Shown piece by piece: positions 8,240 to 17,458 of a stretch of DNA of 37,223 nt. The position numbers were made by a program, and so were the translations under genes. Each line of letters starts with the position of its first letter. The first letter of the stretch is position 1. Origin of the DNA: Opitutia bacterium (GTDB taxonomy: Bacteria > Verrucomicrobiota > Verrucomicrobiae > Opitutales > Opitutaceae); the NCBI GenBank assembly GCA_947442255.1, contig CANEVO010000032.1:1-37223 (forward strand), in the 5' to 3' direction. The notes below the pieces were generated by a model. That model saw only the letters and a program-made list of their open reading frames with translations. It had not been told where the DNA came from and ran no database searches.

Positions 8240-8470
8240 CGGAACCAGCGGATGGCTCCATTAGGGCTCCAATAGGGACAGGGCTCCAATAGGGACAGGT
8301 TAGTTAGGTCGGGTCCAAGTTGGCTCACGCGAAGCCGCGAAGGGCGCGAAGAGAATGGGGGATGGTTAAAGGGACAGGTTAGTCGTGTTGAGGCCCGTTA
8401 TAGGGACAGGCTTATTAGGTCGGCGAGGGCTGGCGGGATCCGGGACCTGTTAAAGGGACAGGTTAATGGT
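8240..8470. repeat. Cluster of five AGGGACAGG repeats
   Basis: AGGGACAGG occurs at about 8274, 8291, 8370, 8402 and 8454, mostly within TAAAGGGACAGGTTA or ATAGGGACAGG contexts. The last copy forms a small inverted repeat (CCTGT-TAAAGGG-ACAGG). Similar words flank REP-associated (Y1/IS200-like) transposase genes in many genomes, so this may be the scar or non-autonomous end of such an element. No transposase frame remains here. That link is recollection and inference. Confidence 0.55.
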
Positions 8471-8490
8471 GGCGGAGTGGTCGGGCGTTT

Positions 8491-8565
8491 AGTGGTACGG
8501 GTCTCCCGACCCGTGCCGATCGTGAGACCACAGACAAATTCATGGGTCTGGAGACCCATGCCGCT
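8491..8565. repeat. Palindromic repeat, family B, copy 2
   Basis: Left arm AGTGGTACGGGTCTCCCGAC near 8491 and right arm CATGGGTCTGGAGACCCATG at 8541-8560 flank about 30 nt. Each arm is itself a small palindrome around GGTCTC.GACC. Shared with 1894-1969 and 15139-15197. Confidence 0.7.
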
Positions 8566-8714
8566 TCCCGGGCTCCTCGTTTGCGGCATGAACCCTGTAA
8601 CACTGCGGGTTATGATGAACGGAGCTGGTCGACCTGGAGCAGATGGCGCCGGGTCCCGGGCTTCGGGCGGAATCAAGCAATGCTGTCGCCCGCTTGCTGG
8701 GCTGCTTCTAAGGT

Positions 8715-8724
8715 GAAACGTTTC
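8715..8724. promoter_or_regulatory. GAAACGTTTC palindrome upstream of nuoB
   Basis: A perfect 10-bp palindrome about 85 bp before nuoB resembles the core of LacI/GalR-family operators. With no regulator nearby and such a short motif, it may be chance. Confidence 0.15.
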
Positions 8725-8809
8725 GGCGCGGGGGTGAAAAGCGACTTGCGCGCCCGGACGCCGCACCCAACTCTGCGAGGAATTTTCGTTTCAATCACCT
8801 GCCTGAACC

Positions 8810-9346
8810 ATGGTCACCGCCAGCACCGAACTCGGCTATAACAGCAAGGTAGAGGGCGATGTCGTGGTCACGCGGGCCGATGCGGTCATCAACTGGATCC
8901 GGACCAATTCCATGTGGCCGATGCCCATGGGTCTGGCCTGTTGTGCCATCGAGTTGATGGCGGTCGGCGGAGCCCGGTTCGACATCGCGCGTTTTGGCGC
9001 GGAAGTGATGCGTTTTTCGCCCCGGCAGGCCGATTGCATGATCGTCGCCGGCACCGTGACCTACAAGATGGCGGCCCATCTGCGCCGTGTCTATGACCAG
9101 ATGTGCGCGCCGAAGTGGGTCATTGCCATGGGCGCCTGCGCCAGCACCGGCGGCATGTATCGCAGTTATGCCACACTCCAGGGCGTGGATCGAATTGTGC
9201 CGGTTGACGTGTATGTCAGCGGCTGCCCTCCGCGGCCGGAAGCCTTACTCGATGCCCTCATGAAATTGCAGGCGAAGGTAAAACGGGAGCCGGCAACCCA
9301 GCGGTTGTTCTCCGACGACGCTCCGCCGCGCGCGGACCTGCACTGA
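8810..9346 (+). CDS. nuoB: NADH-quinone oxidoreductase subunit B
   Basis: A 178-residue NuoB/PSST subunit that carries the last [4Fe-4S] cluster (N2) of complex I and passes electrons to quinone at the NuoB-NuoD interface. All four ligands are visible: GLACC (C44, C45), MGAC (C110) and GCPP (C139). It is the first gene of this operon; the usual nuoA partner is missing upstream. The start at ATG 8810 follows family length, with no strong Shine-Dalgarno sequence in the preceding 20 bases. nuoC begins 23 bp downstream. Confidence 0.97.
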   Translation: MVTASTELGYNSKVEGDVVVTRADAVINWIRTNSMWPMPMGLACCAIELMAVGGARFDIARFGAEVMRFSPRQADCMIVAGTVTYKMAAHLRRVYDQMCAPKWVIAMGACASTGGMYRSYATLQGVDRIVPVDVYVSGCPPRPEALLDALMKLQAKVKREPATQRLFSDDAPPRADLH

Positions 9347-9369
9347 GCCCGGCGGGGGCAAACTCGGCT

Positions 9370-10065
9370 ATGGCGTCCGGCAACGATCAATCTAATGCGG
9401 CGGCGGTAACGTCCGCGCCCGAGGCGGGCAACCTGCTCGGCTTCCTGCGGAACAAGGGCGTGGCCGCGACTGAGCGACCCTCCTCGGATCACCCGGCTTT
9501 CAACGTCCCGGTCGGCGAAGTCGTCGCGACCCTGCAGCACCTGCGGGACGAACAGGCGTTCGATCTCCTGATGGACGTCACGGCCATCGATTGGGCTGAA
9601 GGAGCATCGCCGCGGTTCACCGTGGTGTATCACCTGCTTTCGACGACGCGCTCCGCTTACGTCCGCATCGCGGTGAACTGTGCCAGCGACACCGCGCCGA
9701 CCGCCCCCAGCGTCGTCAGCGTCTGGCCCGGCGCCAACTGGCATGAGCGCGAGTGTTTCGATTTGATGGGGATCAAGTTCGAAGGTCATCCCGACCTCCG
9801 CCGGATCCTGATGTGGGACGAGTATCCCTATCATCCCTTGCGGAAGGATTTCCCGCTCGCCGGGATCGAAACCGCGCTCCCGGATGCCGATGTCACCGCC
9901 GAAACCGGCACGCGGGTGCTCGCCGCCCCGATGGCCGGCGGCCCATTCGTCGCGACCTCGGGCGAAATCAACCTCACCGAAGCTGAACCGCGGGCCAAGG
10001 ACGAGAGCTGGGCGGACCGTCGGCCGCGTCCCGACCAAGAAGGCCTCAAACAGGTCCGGGAATGA
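9370..10065 (+). CDS. nuoC: NADH-quinone oxidoreductase subunit C
   Basis: A 231-residue NuoC (30-kDa subunit) of the complex I peripheral arm, kept as a gene separate from nuoD. The signature ANWHERECFDLMGIKFEGHPDLRRILM and the YPLRKDFPL-type end (YHPLRKDFPLAG) are present. An N-terminal extension of about 30 residues and a charged C-terminal tail are family-variable. The stop overlaps an ATG (ATGA) that opens a five-codon frame leading into nuoD. Confidence 0.96.
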   Translation: MASGNDQSNAAAVTSAPEAGNLLGFLRNKGVAATERPSSDHPAFNVPVGEVVATLQHLRDEQAFDLLMDVTAIDWAEGASPRFTVVYHLLSTTRSAYVRIAVNCASDTAPTAPSVVSVWPGANWHERECFDLMGIKFEGHPDLRRILMWDEYPYHPLRKDFPLAGIETALPDADVTAETGTRVLAAPMAGGPFVATSGEINLTEAEPRAKDESWADRRPRPDQEGLKQVRE

Positions 10066-10079
10066 GCCGCGCACTCTGA
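10062..10079 (+). other. Five-codon bridge ORF between nuoC and nuoD
   Basis: ATG 10062-10064 overlaps the nuoC stop (ATGA), reads M-S-R-A-L, and its TGA at 10077-10079 overlaps the nuoD ATG at 10079-10081 (TGATG). It may hand ribosomes from nuoC to nuoD. Alone it could be chance; it is listed because the same arrangement recurs at other nuo junctions. Confidence 0.4.
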
Positions 10080-11329
10080 TGGCCACCGAATTCACTTTTC
10101 CCGACAGCGCGGCGAAGGCGGCGAAGCTTCCGGCGGGCCTGCCCGAGGGCACGGAGTTCCAGACCGAGAAGATGTCGCTGTCCATGGGGCCGTCGCATCC
10201 ATCCACGCACGGCGTGCTCCGGCTGCAGATGGAGCTCGACGGCGAGATCCTGACGAAGTGCGACCCGGTGCTGGGCTACCTGCACCGCGGCGACGAGAAG
10301 ATCGCCGAGAACATGACTTACAACCAGTTCGTGCCGTACACGGACCGGTTGGATTACCTCGCCCCGCTGGCAAACAACATGGCCTACGCCATCGCGGTCG
10401 AGCGGCTGGCGAAGCTCGAGGTGCCGGCGCGCTGCCAGGCGATTCGCGTGCTCACGGCCGAGATGGCGCGCATTTCCGCGCACCTGATGGGCCTCGGCGC
10501 CTTCGGTCTCGATGTCGGCGCGTGGTCCGTGCTGCTCTACTCGCTCCACGAGCGCGAGAAGCTCTACAAGCTGTTCGAGGAACTCACCGGCGCGCGCTTC
10601 ACCACGAGTTACACGCGGATTGGCGGCGTCACCCGGGACGTGCCGGAAGGCTGGCTCGGCCGCGTGAATGCGTTTTGCGATCAGTTCCTGCCGATCCTTG
10701 AGGAGACGCTGACGCTGCTGACGCGAAACAAGATCTTCATGGATCGCACCGTTGGCGTGGGTGTGATCTCGAAGGCGGATGCGCTGGCCTACGGCTTGAC
10801 GGGTCCGAATCTCCGCGGCTCGGGCGTCCCGCTCGATTTGCGCAAGGACCGGCCGTATTCGGGCTACGAGCAGTACGAATTCGACGTGCCGGTGGGCAGC
10901 AAGGGCGATTGCTACGACCGCTATCTCGTGCGCGGCGAGGAGATGCGCCAGTCAGTGCGGATCATCAAGCAGGTGATCGCAAAGTTCCCCGATGGCCCGT
11001 GGTACGCGACGGACGCGAAGCGGATTTTTGCGCCGCCGAAGGATCGGATCCTCACCTCGATGGAGGAGCTGATCCAGAACTTCATGATCGTGACCGAGGG
11101 GCCGCAGATGCCGCCGGGCGAAGTCTATTTCGAGGCGGAGAATCCCAAAGGCATCCTCGGCTTCTATGTCGTGAGCAAGGGCGGCGGCGTGCCGTGGCGG
11201 CTTAAGATTCGATCCCCCTCGTTCTGCAATCTCTCGATCCTCCCGAAGATTTGCGTGGGCTGCCTGATTTCCGACGTCGTCTCGATCCTGGGCTCCCTCG
11301 ATTTCGTCATGGGAGAGTGTGATCGGTGA
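10079..11329 (+). CDS. nuoD: NADH-quinone oxidoreductase subunit D
   Basis: A 416-residue NuoD (49-kDa subunit) that lines the quinone cavity with NuoB. Conserved blocks include MGPSHPSTHGVLRL near the N-terminus, GYLHRGDEKIAENMTYNQ, TDRLDYLAPLANN, GPNLRGSG and the C-terminal CNLSILPKICVGCLISDVV...LGSLDFVMGECDR. The frame is open further upstream, but ATG 10079 gives the normal length and sits directly after nuoC. The downstream junction carries a repeat. Confidence 0.97.
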   Translation: MATEFTFPDSAAKAAKLPAGLPEGTEFQTEKMSLSMGPSHPSTHGVLRLQMELDGEILTKCDPVLGYLHRGDEKIAENMTYNQFVPYTDRLDYLAPLANNMAYAIAVERLAKLEVPARCQAIRVLTAEMARISAHLMGLGAFGLDVGAWSVLLYSLHEREKLYKLFEELTGARFTTSYTRIGGVTRDVPEGWLGRVNAFCDQFLPILEETLTLLTRNKIFMDRTVGVGVISKADALAYGLTGPNLRGSGVPLDLRKDRPYSGYEQYEFDVPVGSKGDCYDRYLVRGEEMRQSVRIIKQVIAKFPDGPWYATDAKRIFAPPKDRILTSMEELIQNFMIVTEGPQMPPGEVYFEAENPKGILGFYVVSKGGGVPWRLKIRSPSFCNLSILPKICVGCLISDVVSILGSLDFVMGECDR

Positions 11330-11333
11330 GAGT

Positions 11334-11435
11334 GTGAACCACCGAGACACCGAGACACCAAGCGCGATCATGAACTCACGAGCATCCAACCGGCATTTTC
11401 TCTGTGCCTCTTTGTCTCTGTGGTGCAAGCGATGA
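11334..11435 (+). repeat. Family D repeat with bridge ORF, nuoD-nuoE junction
   Basis: The spacer holds an imperfect inverted repeat: ACCACCGAGACACCGAGACA on the left, and CTCTGTGCCTCTTTGTCTCT followed by GTGGT on the right. Read from GTG 11334, 4 nt after the nuoD stop, it forms a 33-codon frame VNHRDTETPSAI...LCASLSLWCKR whose TGA (11433-11435) overlaps the nuoE ATG (ATGA). The same element in the same frame fills the nuoF-nuoG gap. Whether the peptide is made is unknown. Confidence 0.65.
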
Positions 11436-11920
11436 ACCTGAAGCCCGAAACCTTTCGCCAGATCGACGCCGTCATCCTGCATTACCCGGTGAAACGGAGT
11501 GCGGCGCTGCCGTTGCTGCACCTGATCCAGGAGGATGCCGGCTACATTTCGCAGGAGGCGATCGAATGGGTTGCAACGAAACTCGAGCTCCAGCCGATCA
11601 ACGTGTACGAGGTCGTCACCTTCTACCCGATGTTCCGGCAGAAGCCGATCGGCCGCCGGCACGTCAAGGTCTGCCGCACGCTGTCGTGTGCGCTGCTGGG
11701 CGGCTACAAGACCTGCGAGACCTTCGAGAAAGAATTCAAGACCCACCGCGGCGAGATTTCGCCCGATGGCGAGGTGACGATCGAGTTCGTCGAATGCCTC
11801 GCGAGCTGCGGCACCGCGCCGGTGGTGATGATCGACGACGATCTGCACGAAAAGGTGGACGTCGCGAAGGCGAAGGCGCTGAGCGATCAAATCAAGGCCG
11901 ACGCGGCCAAGCGCCGCTGA
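11432..11920 (+). CDS. nuoE: NADH-quinone oxidoreductase subunit E
   Basis: A 162-residue NuoE (24-kDa, thioredoxin-like [2Fe-2S] subunit N1a) of the NADH-dehydrogenase module. Cluster ligands are C81 and C86 (VCRTLSC) and C122 and C126 (ECLASCG); the helical N-terminus with LHLIQEDAGYIS is typical. An in-frame GTG lies 12 bp upstream, inside the repeat, so ATG 11432 (start of MNLKPETF) is preferred. Confidence 0.96.
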   Translation: MNLKPETFRQIDAVILHYPVKRSAALPLLHLIQEDAGYISQEAIEWVATKLELQPINVYEVVTFYPMFRQKPIGRRHVKVCRTLSCALLGGYKTCETFEKEFKTHRGEISPDGEVTIEFVECLASCGTAPVVMIDDDLHEKVDVAKAKALSDQIKADAAKRR

Positions 11921-11958
11921 GGAACTCGAAACTCGAGAATCCAAAATCGAAAATTCGA
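11921..11958. repeat. Low-complexity TCGAAA/TCGAGA spacer, nuoE-nuoF
   Basis: A 38-bp spacer of reiterated ACTCGAAACTCGAGAATC and AAAATCGAAAATTCGA words, clearly lower in GC than the flanking genes. It looks like one arm of a dispersed repeat family. No bridge ORF is formed here. Confidence 0.4.
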
Positions 11959-13310
<1,352 letters not shown>

Positions 13311-13311
<1 letters not shown>

Positions 13312-13409
13312 TGATGAACCACCGAGACACCGAGTTCACCGAATCAAAGACACCGGGTATCCTCTGGGTCCTCTGCGCCTGCGTGGTTAAAAGAAATTTT
13401 TCGCAATGA
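13311..13409 (+). repeat. Family D repeat with bridge ORF, nuoF-nuoG junction
   Basis: A second copy of the nuoD-nuoE element (AACCACCGAGACACCGAGTT ... CTCTGCGCCTGCGTGGTT). ATG 13311-13313 overlaps the nuoF stop and the 32-codon frame MMNHRDTEFTESKTPG...LCACVVKRNFSQ ends at TGA 13407-13409, overlapping the nuoG ATG (ATGA). The NHRDTE start and LCA..VVKR-like end match the nuoD-nuoE frame. Confidence 0.65.
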
Positions 13410-15097
13410 TCGCTCCGTCCAAACCCGACCTCGTCACCGTCAACATTGACGGCCGGGAGATCGCTGTGCCGAAGGGCACCAACGTGATCGAGGCCGCGCG
13501 CCTCGTCGGCGTGGACGTGCCGTATTATTGCTATCACCCGAAGCTGACCGTCGTGGGCAATTGCCGGATGTGCCTGATCGAAATGGGCCTGCCGGCGGTC
13601 GATCCCGTCTCCAAGGCGCCGATTATGGATCCGGTGACGGGCAAGCAGAAGATCAACTGGATCCCGCGCCCGCAGATTGGCTGCGCGACCAATGCCTCGC
13701 CCGGTCTCCACGTCCGCACCAACACCGCGCAGATCAAAGACTGCCGCGAGGGCGTGATGGAGTTCCTGCTCATCAATCATCCGCTCGACTGCCCGATCTG
13801 CGATCAGGCCGGCGAGTGCAAGCTGCAGGAACAGTCCACCGGTTACGGCCGCGGCTACTCGCGGTTCATCGAGCAGAAGAATGTGAAACCGAAGCGCACC
13901 CAGCTCGGGCCGCGCGTCACGCTCGATGACGAGCGTTGCATCCTCTGCTCCCGCTGCATCCGCTTCTGCAAGGAGATCGTCCATGACGACGTCCTCGGTT
14001 TTACGGACCGCGGCAGCTATTCGACGCTCACCTGCTTCCCGGGGAAGGCGCTCTCGAACAACTACTCGCTCAACACCGTCGATATCTGCCCGGTCGGTGC
14101 GCTCACCTCGACCGACTTCCGGTTCAAGATGCGCGTCTGGTTCCTGAAGCAGACCAACAGCATCGACACCGAGTCGAGCGTCGGGGCGAACACCGTCGTC
14201 TGGTCCCGCGAGGGCGTGATCTACCGCCTCACCCCGCGTCGCAACGACGAGGTCAACGACACCTGGCTCTCCGACAGCGCCCGCGATCTCTACAAGCCGG
14301 TCCGCGCGGCGGACCGGCTAGGCTCACCGCTGGTGAGCGGGAACGTCGCCACGATCGATGCGGCGATGGAGAAGGCGGCGGAGCTTCTGAAGTCCGCGGC
14401 GGGGTCCGTCGGCGTCGTCGGCTCGGGCCGCAGTTCCGTCGAGGAACAGTTCCTCACGCGAAAGCTTGCGACCGCCCTCCAGGCCACGACGCATCTCGTC
14501 GGCCGGGTGGGGCAGGGCGACAAGATCCTGATTTCCGCGGACCGCAACCCGAACGTCCGCGGCGGGCTGGTCACGGGCCTGATTTCGCAGCTGCCGAAAA
14601 GCACACTCAGCGAGCTCGGCGCTGCGATCGATGCAGGCCGCGTGAAGGCGGTCGTTTCGGTCGGTGAGGATCTCGTGGCCGGCGGACTGACGGCGGCTCA
14701 ACTCTCGCAAGTCGCGGTCGTTCATCTGGGCACACATGCGAGCGCGACGAGCGCTGCGGCGCAGGTCGTGCTGCCGACGCTGATGGTCTTCGAGAAATCC
14801 GGCGCCTTTGTGAACCAGCAGTTCCGCCTGCAGAAATTCTTCAAGGCGGTCCCCGGTCCGGCCGGGGTCGCCGACGATCTCGCGACGTTCGCGAAGTTGA
14901 TCGCCGCGGTCGGCGGTCCCGCGGTGGCCGGCGAGTTGAACGCGGTCTGGACGACGCTCGCGGCCGAGGTGCCGGCGCTGGCGACAATCCCGTTCGCGAA
15001 CCTGCCGGAGACCGGCCTCCTGCTCGACGGCACGCCGTGGGCCGGGCTGGCGTTCCCGGAAGGCGAGACGCTGCATTTTAAACCGGTGACTGCATGA
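13406..15097 (+). CDS. nuoG: NADH-quinone oxidoreductase subunit G (short form)
   Basis: A 563-residue NuoG (75-kDa subunit) of the complex I electron-input arm. The N-terminal ferredoxin domain has [2Fe-2S] ligands C42, C53, C56 and C93, with a roughly 27-residue insertion between C56 and C93. The His-Cys3 cluster is H125, C129, C132, C138 and the next [4Fe-4S] cluster is C178, C181, C184, C228. After about residue 240 only a reduced molybdopterin-oxidoreductase-like region remains, including LGTHASATSAAAQVVLPTL and KSGAFVNQQFR. Many bacterial NuoG proteins are 680-900 residues, so this is a compact form. Nothing suggests a break in the frame. Confidence 0.95.
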   Translation: MIAPSKPDLVTVNIDGREIAVPKGTNVIEAARLVGVDVPYYCYHPKLTVVGNCRMCLIEMGLPAVDPVSKAPIMDPVTGKQKINWIPRPQIGCATNASPGLHVRTNTAQIKDCREGVMEFLLINHPLDCPICDQAGECKLQEQSTGYGRGYSRFIEQKNVKPKRTQLGPRVTLDDERCILCSRCIRFCKEIVHDDVLGFTDRGSYSTLTCFPGKALSNNYSLNTVDICPVGALTSTDFRFKMRVWFLKQTNSIDTESSVGANTVVWSREGVIYRLTPRRNDEVNDTWLSDSARDLYKPVRAADRLGSPLVSGNVATIDAAMEKAAELLKSAAGSVGVVGSGRSSVEEQFLTRKLATALQATTHLVGRVGQGDKILISADRNPNVRGGLVTGLISQLPKSTLSELGAAIDAGRVKAVVSVGEDLVAGGLTAAQLSQVAVVHLGTHASATSAAAQVVLPTLMVFEKSGAFVNQQFRLQKFFKAVPGPAGVADDLATFAKLIAAVGGPAVAGELNAVWTTLAAEVPALATIPFANLPETGLLLDGTPWAGLAFPEGETLHFKPVTA

Positions 15098-15222
15098 ACC
15101 GCCTGATTAACGTCGTCCGCACCGAAGTGCCTCAGGGCGTGGCACGGGTCTCCCGACCCGTGTCGCTCCATCCCACGGGTCGGGAGACCCGTGCCACTTC
15201 AATCCGGCCGCCCGCTCACTGA
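15094..15222 (+). repeat. Family B repeat (perfect 24-bp arms) with bridge ORF, nuoG-nuoH
   Basis: Arms 15139-15162 and 15174-15197 are exact reverse complements (core GGCACGGGTCTCCCGACC) with an 11-nt loop, the best copy of family B. The whole spacer is one 42-codon frame, MNRLINVVRTEV...IRPPAH: its ATG overlaps the nuoG stop (ATGA), and its TGA (15220-15222) lies 1 nt before the nuoH ATG. The first dozen codons precede the repeat. Confidence 0.7.
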
Positions 15223-15223
15223 G

Positions 15224-16393
15224 ATGGTCGACTTCTACTTCCAACTTCATCCGGTCGTGCAGGGCTTCCTCAAGGGGCTCGCGGTGATCATGGTGATCTT
15301 CCCGCTCGGCGGCCTTTGCTCGATGGCCGAGCGCAAGGTGTCGGCGTGGATCCAGGGCCGGCCCGGTCCGAACCGCGCGATCGTGCCGTGGGTGGCGTGG
15401 ATTCCCTTCGTCGGGACCTTCCTCCAGCGGCTCGGGCTCTTCCACGTCATGGCCGATGGCGGCAAGATGCTCTTCAAGGAGGACGCGCTGCCCGGCGGCG
15501 TGAACAAGTTCTATTTCATCCTGGCGCCGATCGTCGCGATGGTTCCCGCGCTGACGACCGTCACGGCCGTGCCCTTCGGCGCCTACCTGGATCCCGAGAC
15601 CGCGAAGGTGATCCCGCTGGGTCTCGCCAATGTCGATATCGGGCTGCTCGCGGTCTTCGCGGTGTCCTCGCTCGGCGTTTACTCGCTGATCCTCGCCGGC
15701 TGGGCGTCGAATTCGAAGTATCCCTTCCTCGGCGGCGTCCGCGCCTCGGCGCAGCTCATTTCCTATGAGCTCTCGATGACCCTCTCGGTCATCCCGGTTT
15801 TTCTGTGGATCAATGCTCCCGGCACCGAGGGCACGATGAGCCTCGCAACGACGGTCGAGTTCCAGAGCCTGCCCGGCTTCTGGGGTGGGGCGTGGTTCAT
15901 CTTCATCATGCCGGTGTCGGCCTTCATCTTCCTTGTCTCGCTCTTCGCGGAGACAAATCGCCAGCCCTTCGACATGCCGGAGTCCGAGGCCGATCTCGTC
16001 GGCGGTTTCCACACCGAATACGGCGCCTTCAAGTGGGGCCTGTTCTTCGTGGCCGAGTACGCGCACATGATCATCGGCTCGGCGGTGTTCACGCTGCTCT
16101 TCCTTGGCGGCTGGAATCCGCTGCCGTGGATCTCGCTCGCCGACTTCGTGGGCTGGGCGCACGGGCTGGTCGGCTCGCCCTGGCTGATTCACCCGCTCGT
16201 GGTCGGGCTGCTCTCGATCGGGATTTTCCTTGGGAAGGTAATCTTCGGGATCTTCTTCTTCATGTGGGTGCGCTGGACCGTCCCCCGGTTCCGCTATGAC
16301 CAGGTGATGGAACTCGGCTGGAAGAAGCTCCTGCCGCTCGCCATCGCCAACCTGCTTGTCTATGCGATTGGGGTCGCGGTCATTCAGAAATAA
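15224..16393 (+). CDS. nuoH: NADH-quinone oxidoreductase subunit H
   Basis: A 389-residue NuoH (ND1), the membrane subunit that seals the quinone tunnel at the junction of the two arms. About eight or nine hydrophobic helices, plus the conserved loops AERKVSAWIQGRPGPNR, GGVRASAQLISYELS, FAETNRQPFDMPESEADLV and the VRWTVPRFRYDQ end. An in-frame GTG at 15191 lies within the palindromic repeat; ATG 15224 is preferred because it removes only non-conserved residues. Confidence 0.96.
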   Translation: MVDFYFQLHPVVQGFLKGLAVIMVIFPLGGLCSMAERKVSAWIQGRPGPNRAIVPWVAWIPFVGTFLQRLGLFHVMADGGKMLFKEDALPGGVNKFYFILAPIVAMVPALTTVTAVPFGAYLDPETAKVIPLGLANVDIGLLAVFAVSSLGVYSLILAGWASNSKYPFLGGVRASAQLISYELSMTLSVIPVFLWINAPGTEGTMSLATTVEFQSLPGFWGGAWFIFIMPVSAFIFLVSLFAETNRQPFDMPESEADLVGGFHTEYGAFKWGLFFVAEYAHMIIGSAVFTLLFLGGWNPLPWISLADFVGWAHGLVGSPWLIHPLVVGLLSIGIFLGKVIFGIFFFMWVRWTVPRFRYDQVMELGWKKLLPLAIANLLVYAIGVAVIQK

Positions 16394-16401
16394 TCCGCGC
16401 C

Positions 16402-16941
16402 ATGGCTGTCAAAATTGTCGAACGCAAGCCGCTCACCCTCGCCGAGCGCACCTACATCCCCCAGATCGTGGGGGCGCTGAAGACGACGTGGAAGCACCTC
16501 GTGAAGCCGAAGGAGACGATGGAGTACCCGGAGCAGCGGCCCGCCATTCCGCCGCGCTACCGGGGTGTGCCGACGCTGGTGAAGGATCCGAATGGCCGCG
16601 AGAAATGCGTCTCCTGCCAGCTCTGTGAATTTGTCTGCCCGCCGAAGGCCATCCGGATCACCCCGGGCGAGATTCCGCCGGGCGCCCCGACGGGGCACGT
16701 CGAGAAGGCCCCGCAGGCCTTCGAAATCGACATGCTCCGCTGCATCTACTGCGGCATGTGCGAGGAAGTCTGCCCCGAGGAGGCGATCGTCCTCCAGAAC
16801 CAGTATTCGATGAGCGGCTACTCCCGCTCCGAGATGGTGAACCACAAGGATCGGCTCTACGAACTCGGCGGCACGCTGCCCGATTCGCATTTGAAATGGG
16901 ACAAGAAGAAGGCGGCCGAGGACCACGGCAACGCGCACTGA
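16402..16941 (+). CDS. nuoI: NADH-quinone oxidoreductase subunit I
   Basis: A 179-residue NuoI (TYKY/23-kDa) with two [4Fe-4S] clusters, N6a and N6b, linking NuoG to NuoB. Ligands are C69, C72, C75, C79 (CVSCQLCEFVCPPKA) and C114, C117, C120, C124 (CIYCGMCEEVCPEEA). It starts 8 bp after nuoH and its stop lies 1 nt before the nuoJ ATG (TGAGATG), an unmodified tight junction. Confidence 0.97.
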   Translation: MAVKIVERKPLTLAERTYIPQIVGALKTTWKHLVKPKETMEYPEQRPAIPPRYRGVPTLVKDPNGREKCVSCQLCEFVCPPKAIRITPGEIPPGAPTGHVEKAPQAFEIDMLRCIYCGMCEEVCPEEAIVLQNQYSMSGYSRSEMVNHKDRLYELGGTLPDSHLKWDKKKAAEDHGNAH

Positions 16942-16942
16942 G

Positions 16943-17458
16943 ATGGTCGACCTCCTCTTCAGCCTCTTCGCTGTCCTGACCCTCGTGGCCGCCGCGGGAG
17001 TGGTGATCAATCGCAACGCGGTCAACGCGGCGATGTGCCTGCTGCTGTCGCTCGTGGGCGTGGCCGGGCTGTTCGTGGCCCTCGACGCCTACCTCCTGGC
17101 GTTCCTGCTGCTGCTCGTTTACGCGGGCGCGATCGTCGCGCTGTTCCTCTTCATCGTCATGCTGCTCGACGCCAAGGGCGACGTGCCGGCTCCGGTGCGG
17201 AAGATTCCGCTGCTGGCGCGAATCATAGCCTTTGTCCTGGTCATCGCCGGGATCAGCTCGTTCTTCGCGCGCGGCCAGCTTCCGTCGCCGGATCCGGCGG
17301 CGACTCCGGCGCTCGGCGCCTCGCTCAAGCTCTACGCCTACCAGCTCTTCACCGTCTATCTCCTGCCGGTTCAGATCCTCGGCTTCCTCCTCCTCATCGC
17401 GATGATCGGAGTGATCGTGCTGAGCAAGAAGTTCGAAGGTCTGGACGACATCAAATGA
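16943..17458 (+). CDS. nuoJ: NADH-quinone oxidoreductase subunit J
   Basis: A 171-residue NuoJ (ND6) with about five transmembrane helices, part of the proton-pumping membrane arm. The conserved LVYAGAIVALFLFIVMLLD segment, including the flexible helix 3 region, is visible. The TGA at 17456-17458 overlaps an ATG that starts the next bridge ORF. Confidence 0.95.
   Translation: MVDLLFSLFAVLTLVAAAGVVINRNAVNAAMCLLLSLVGVAGLFVALDAYLLAFLLLLVYAGAIVALFLFIVMLLDAKGDVPAPVRKIPLLARIIAFVLVIAGISSFFARGQLPSPDPAATPALGASLKLYAYQLFTVYLLPVQILGFLLLIAMIGVIVLSKKFEGLDDIK

Larger units (their letters stand above)
8201..8809. other. 609-bp repeat-rich spacer before the nuo operon
   Basis: Divergent spacer between the CehA-like gene and nuoB. 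No frame encodes a recognisable protein, and in particular there is no three-helix NuoA. It contains a cluster of AGGGACAGG words (8240-8470), a GCGAAG-type repeat arm near 8323-8350, a family B palindrome (8491-8565) and a short palindrome (8715-8724). The nuo promoter should lie between about 8570 and 8800, but no convincing -35/-10 pair was identified. Confidence 0.6.

Noticed and set aside
8398..8766. A 122-codon minus-strand frame in the spacer before nuoB
   Set aside because: It is made of repeat sequence (family B palindrome and AGGGACAGG words) and has no recognisable domain or membrane helices.
11404..11958. Extension of NuoF upstream through nuoE
   Set aside because: The frame is open across nuoE but the translation is not NuoF-like before MPAPAQRR at 11959, and nuoE is clearly coded in another frame.
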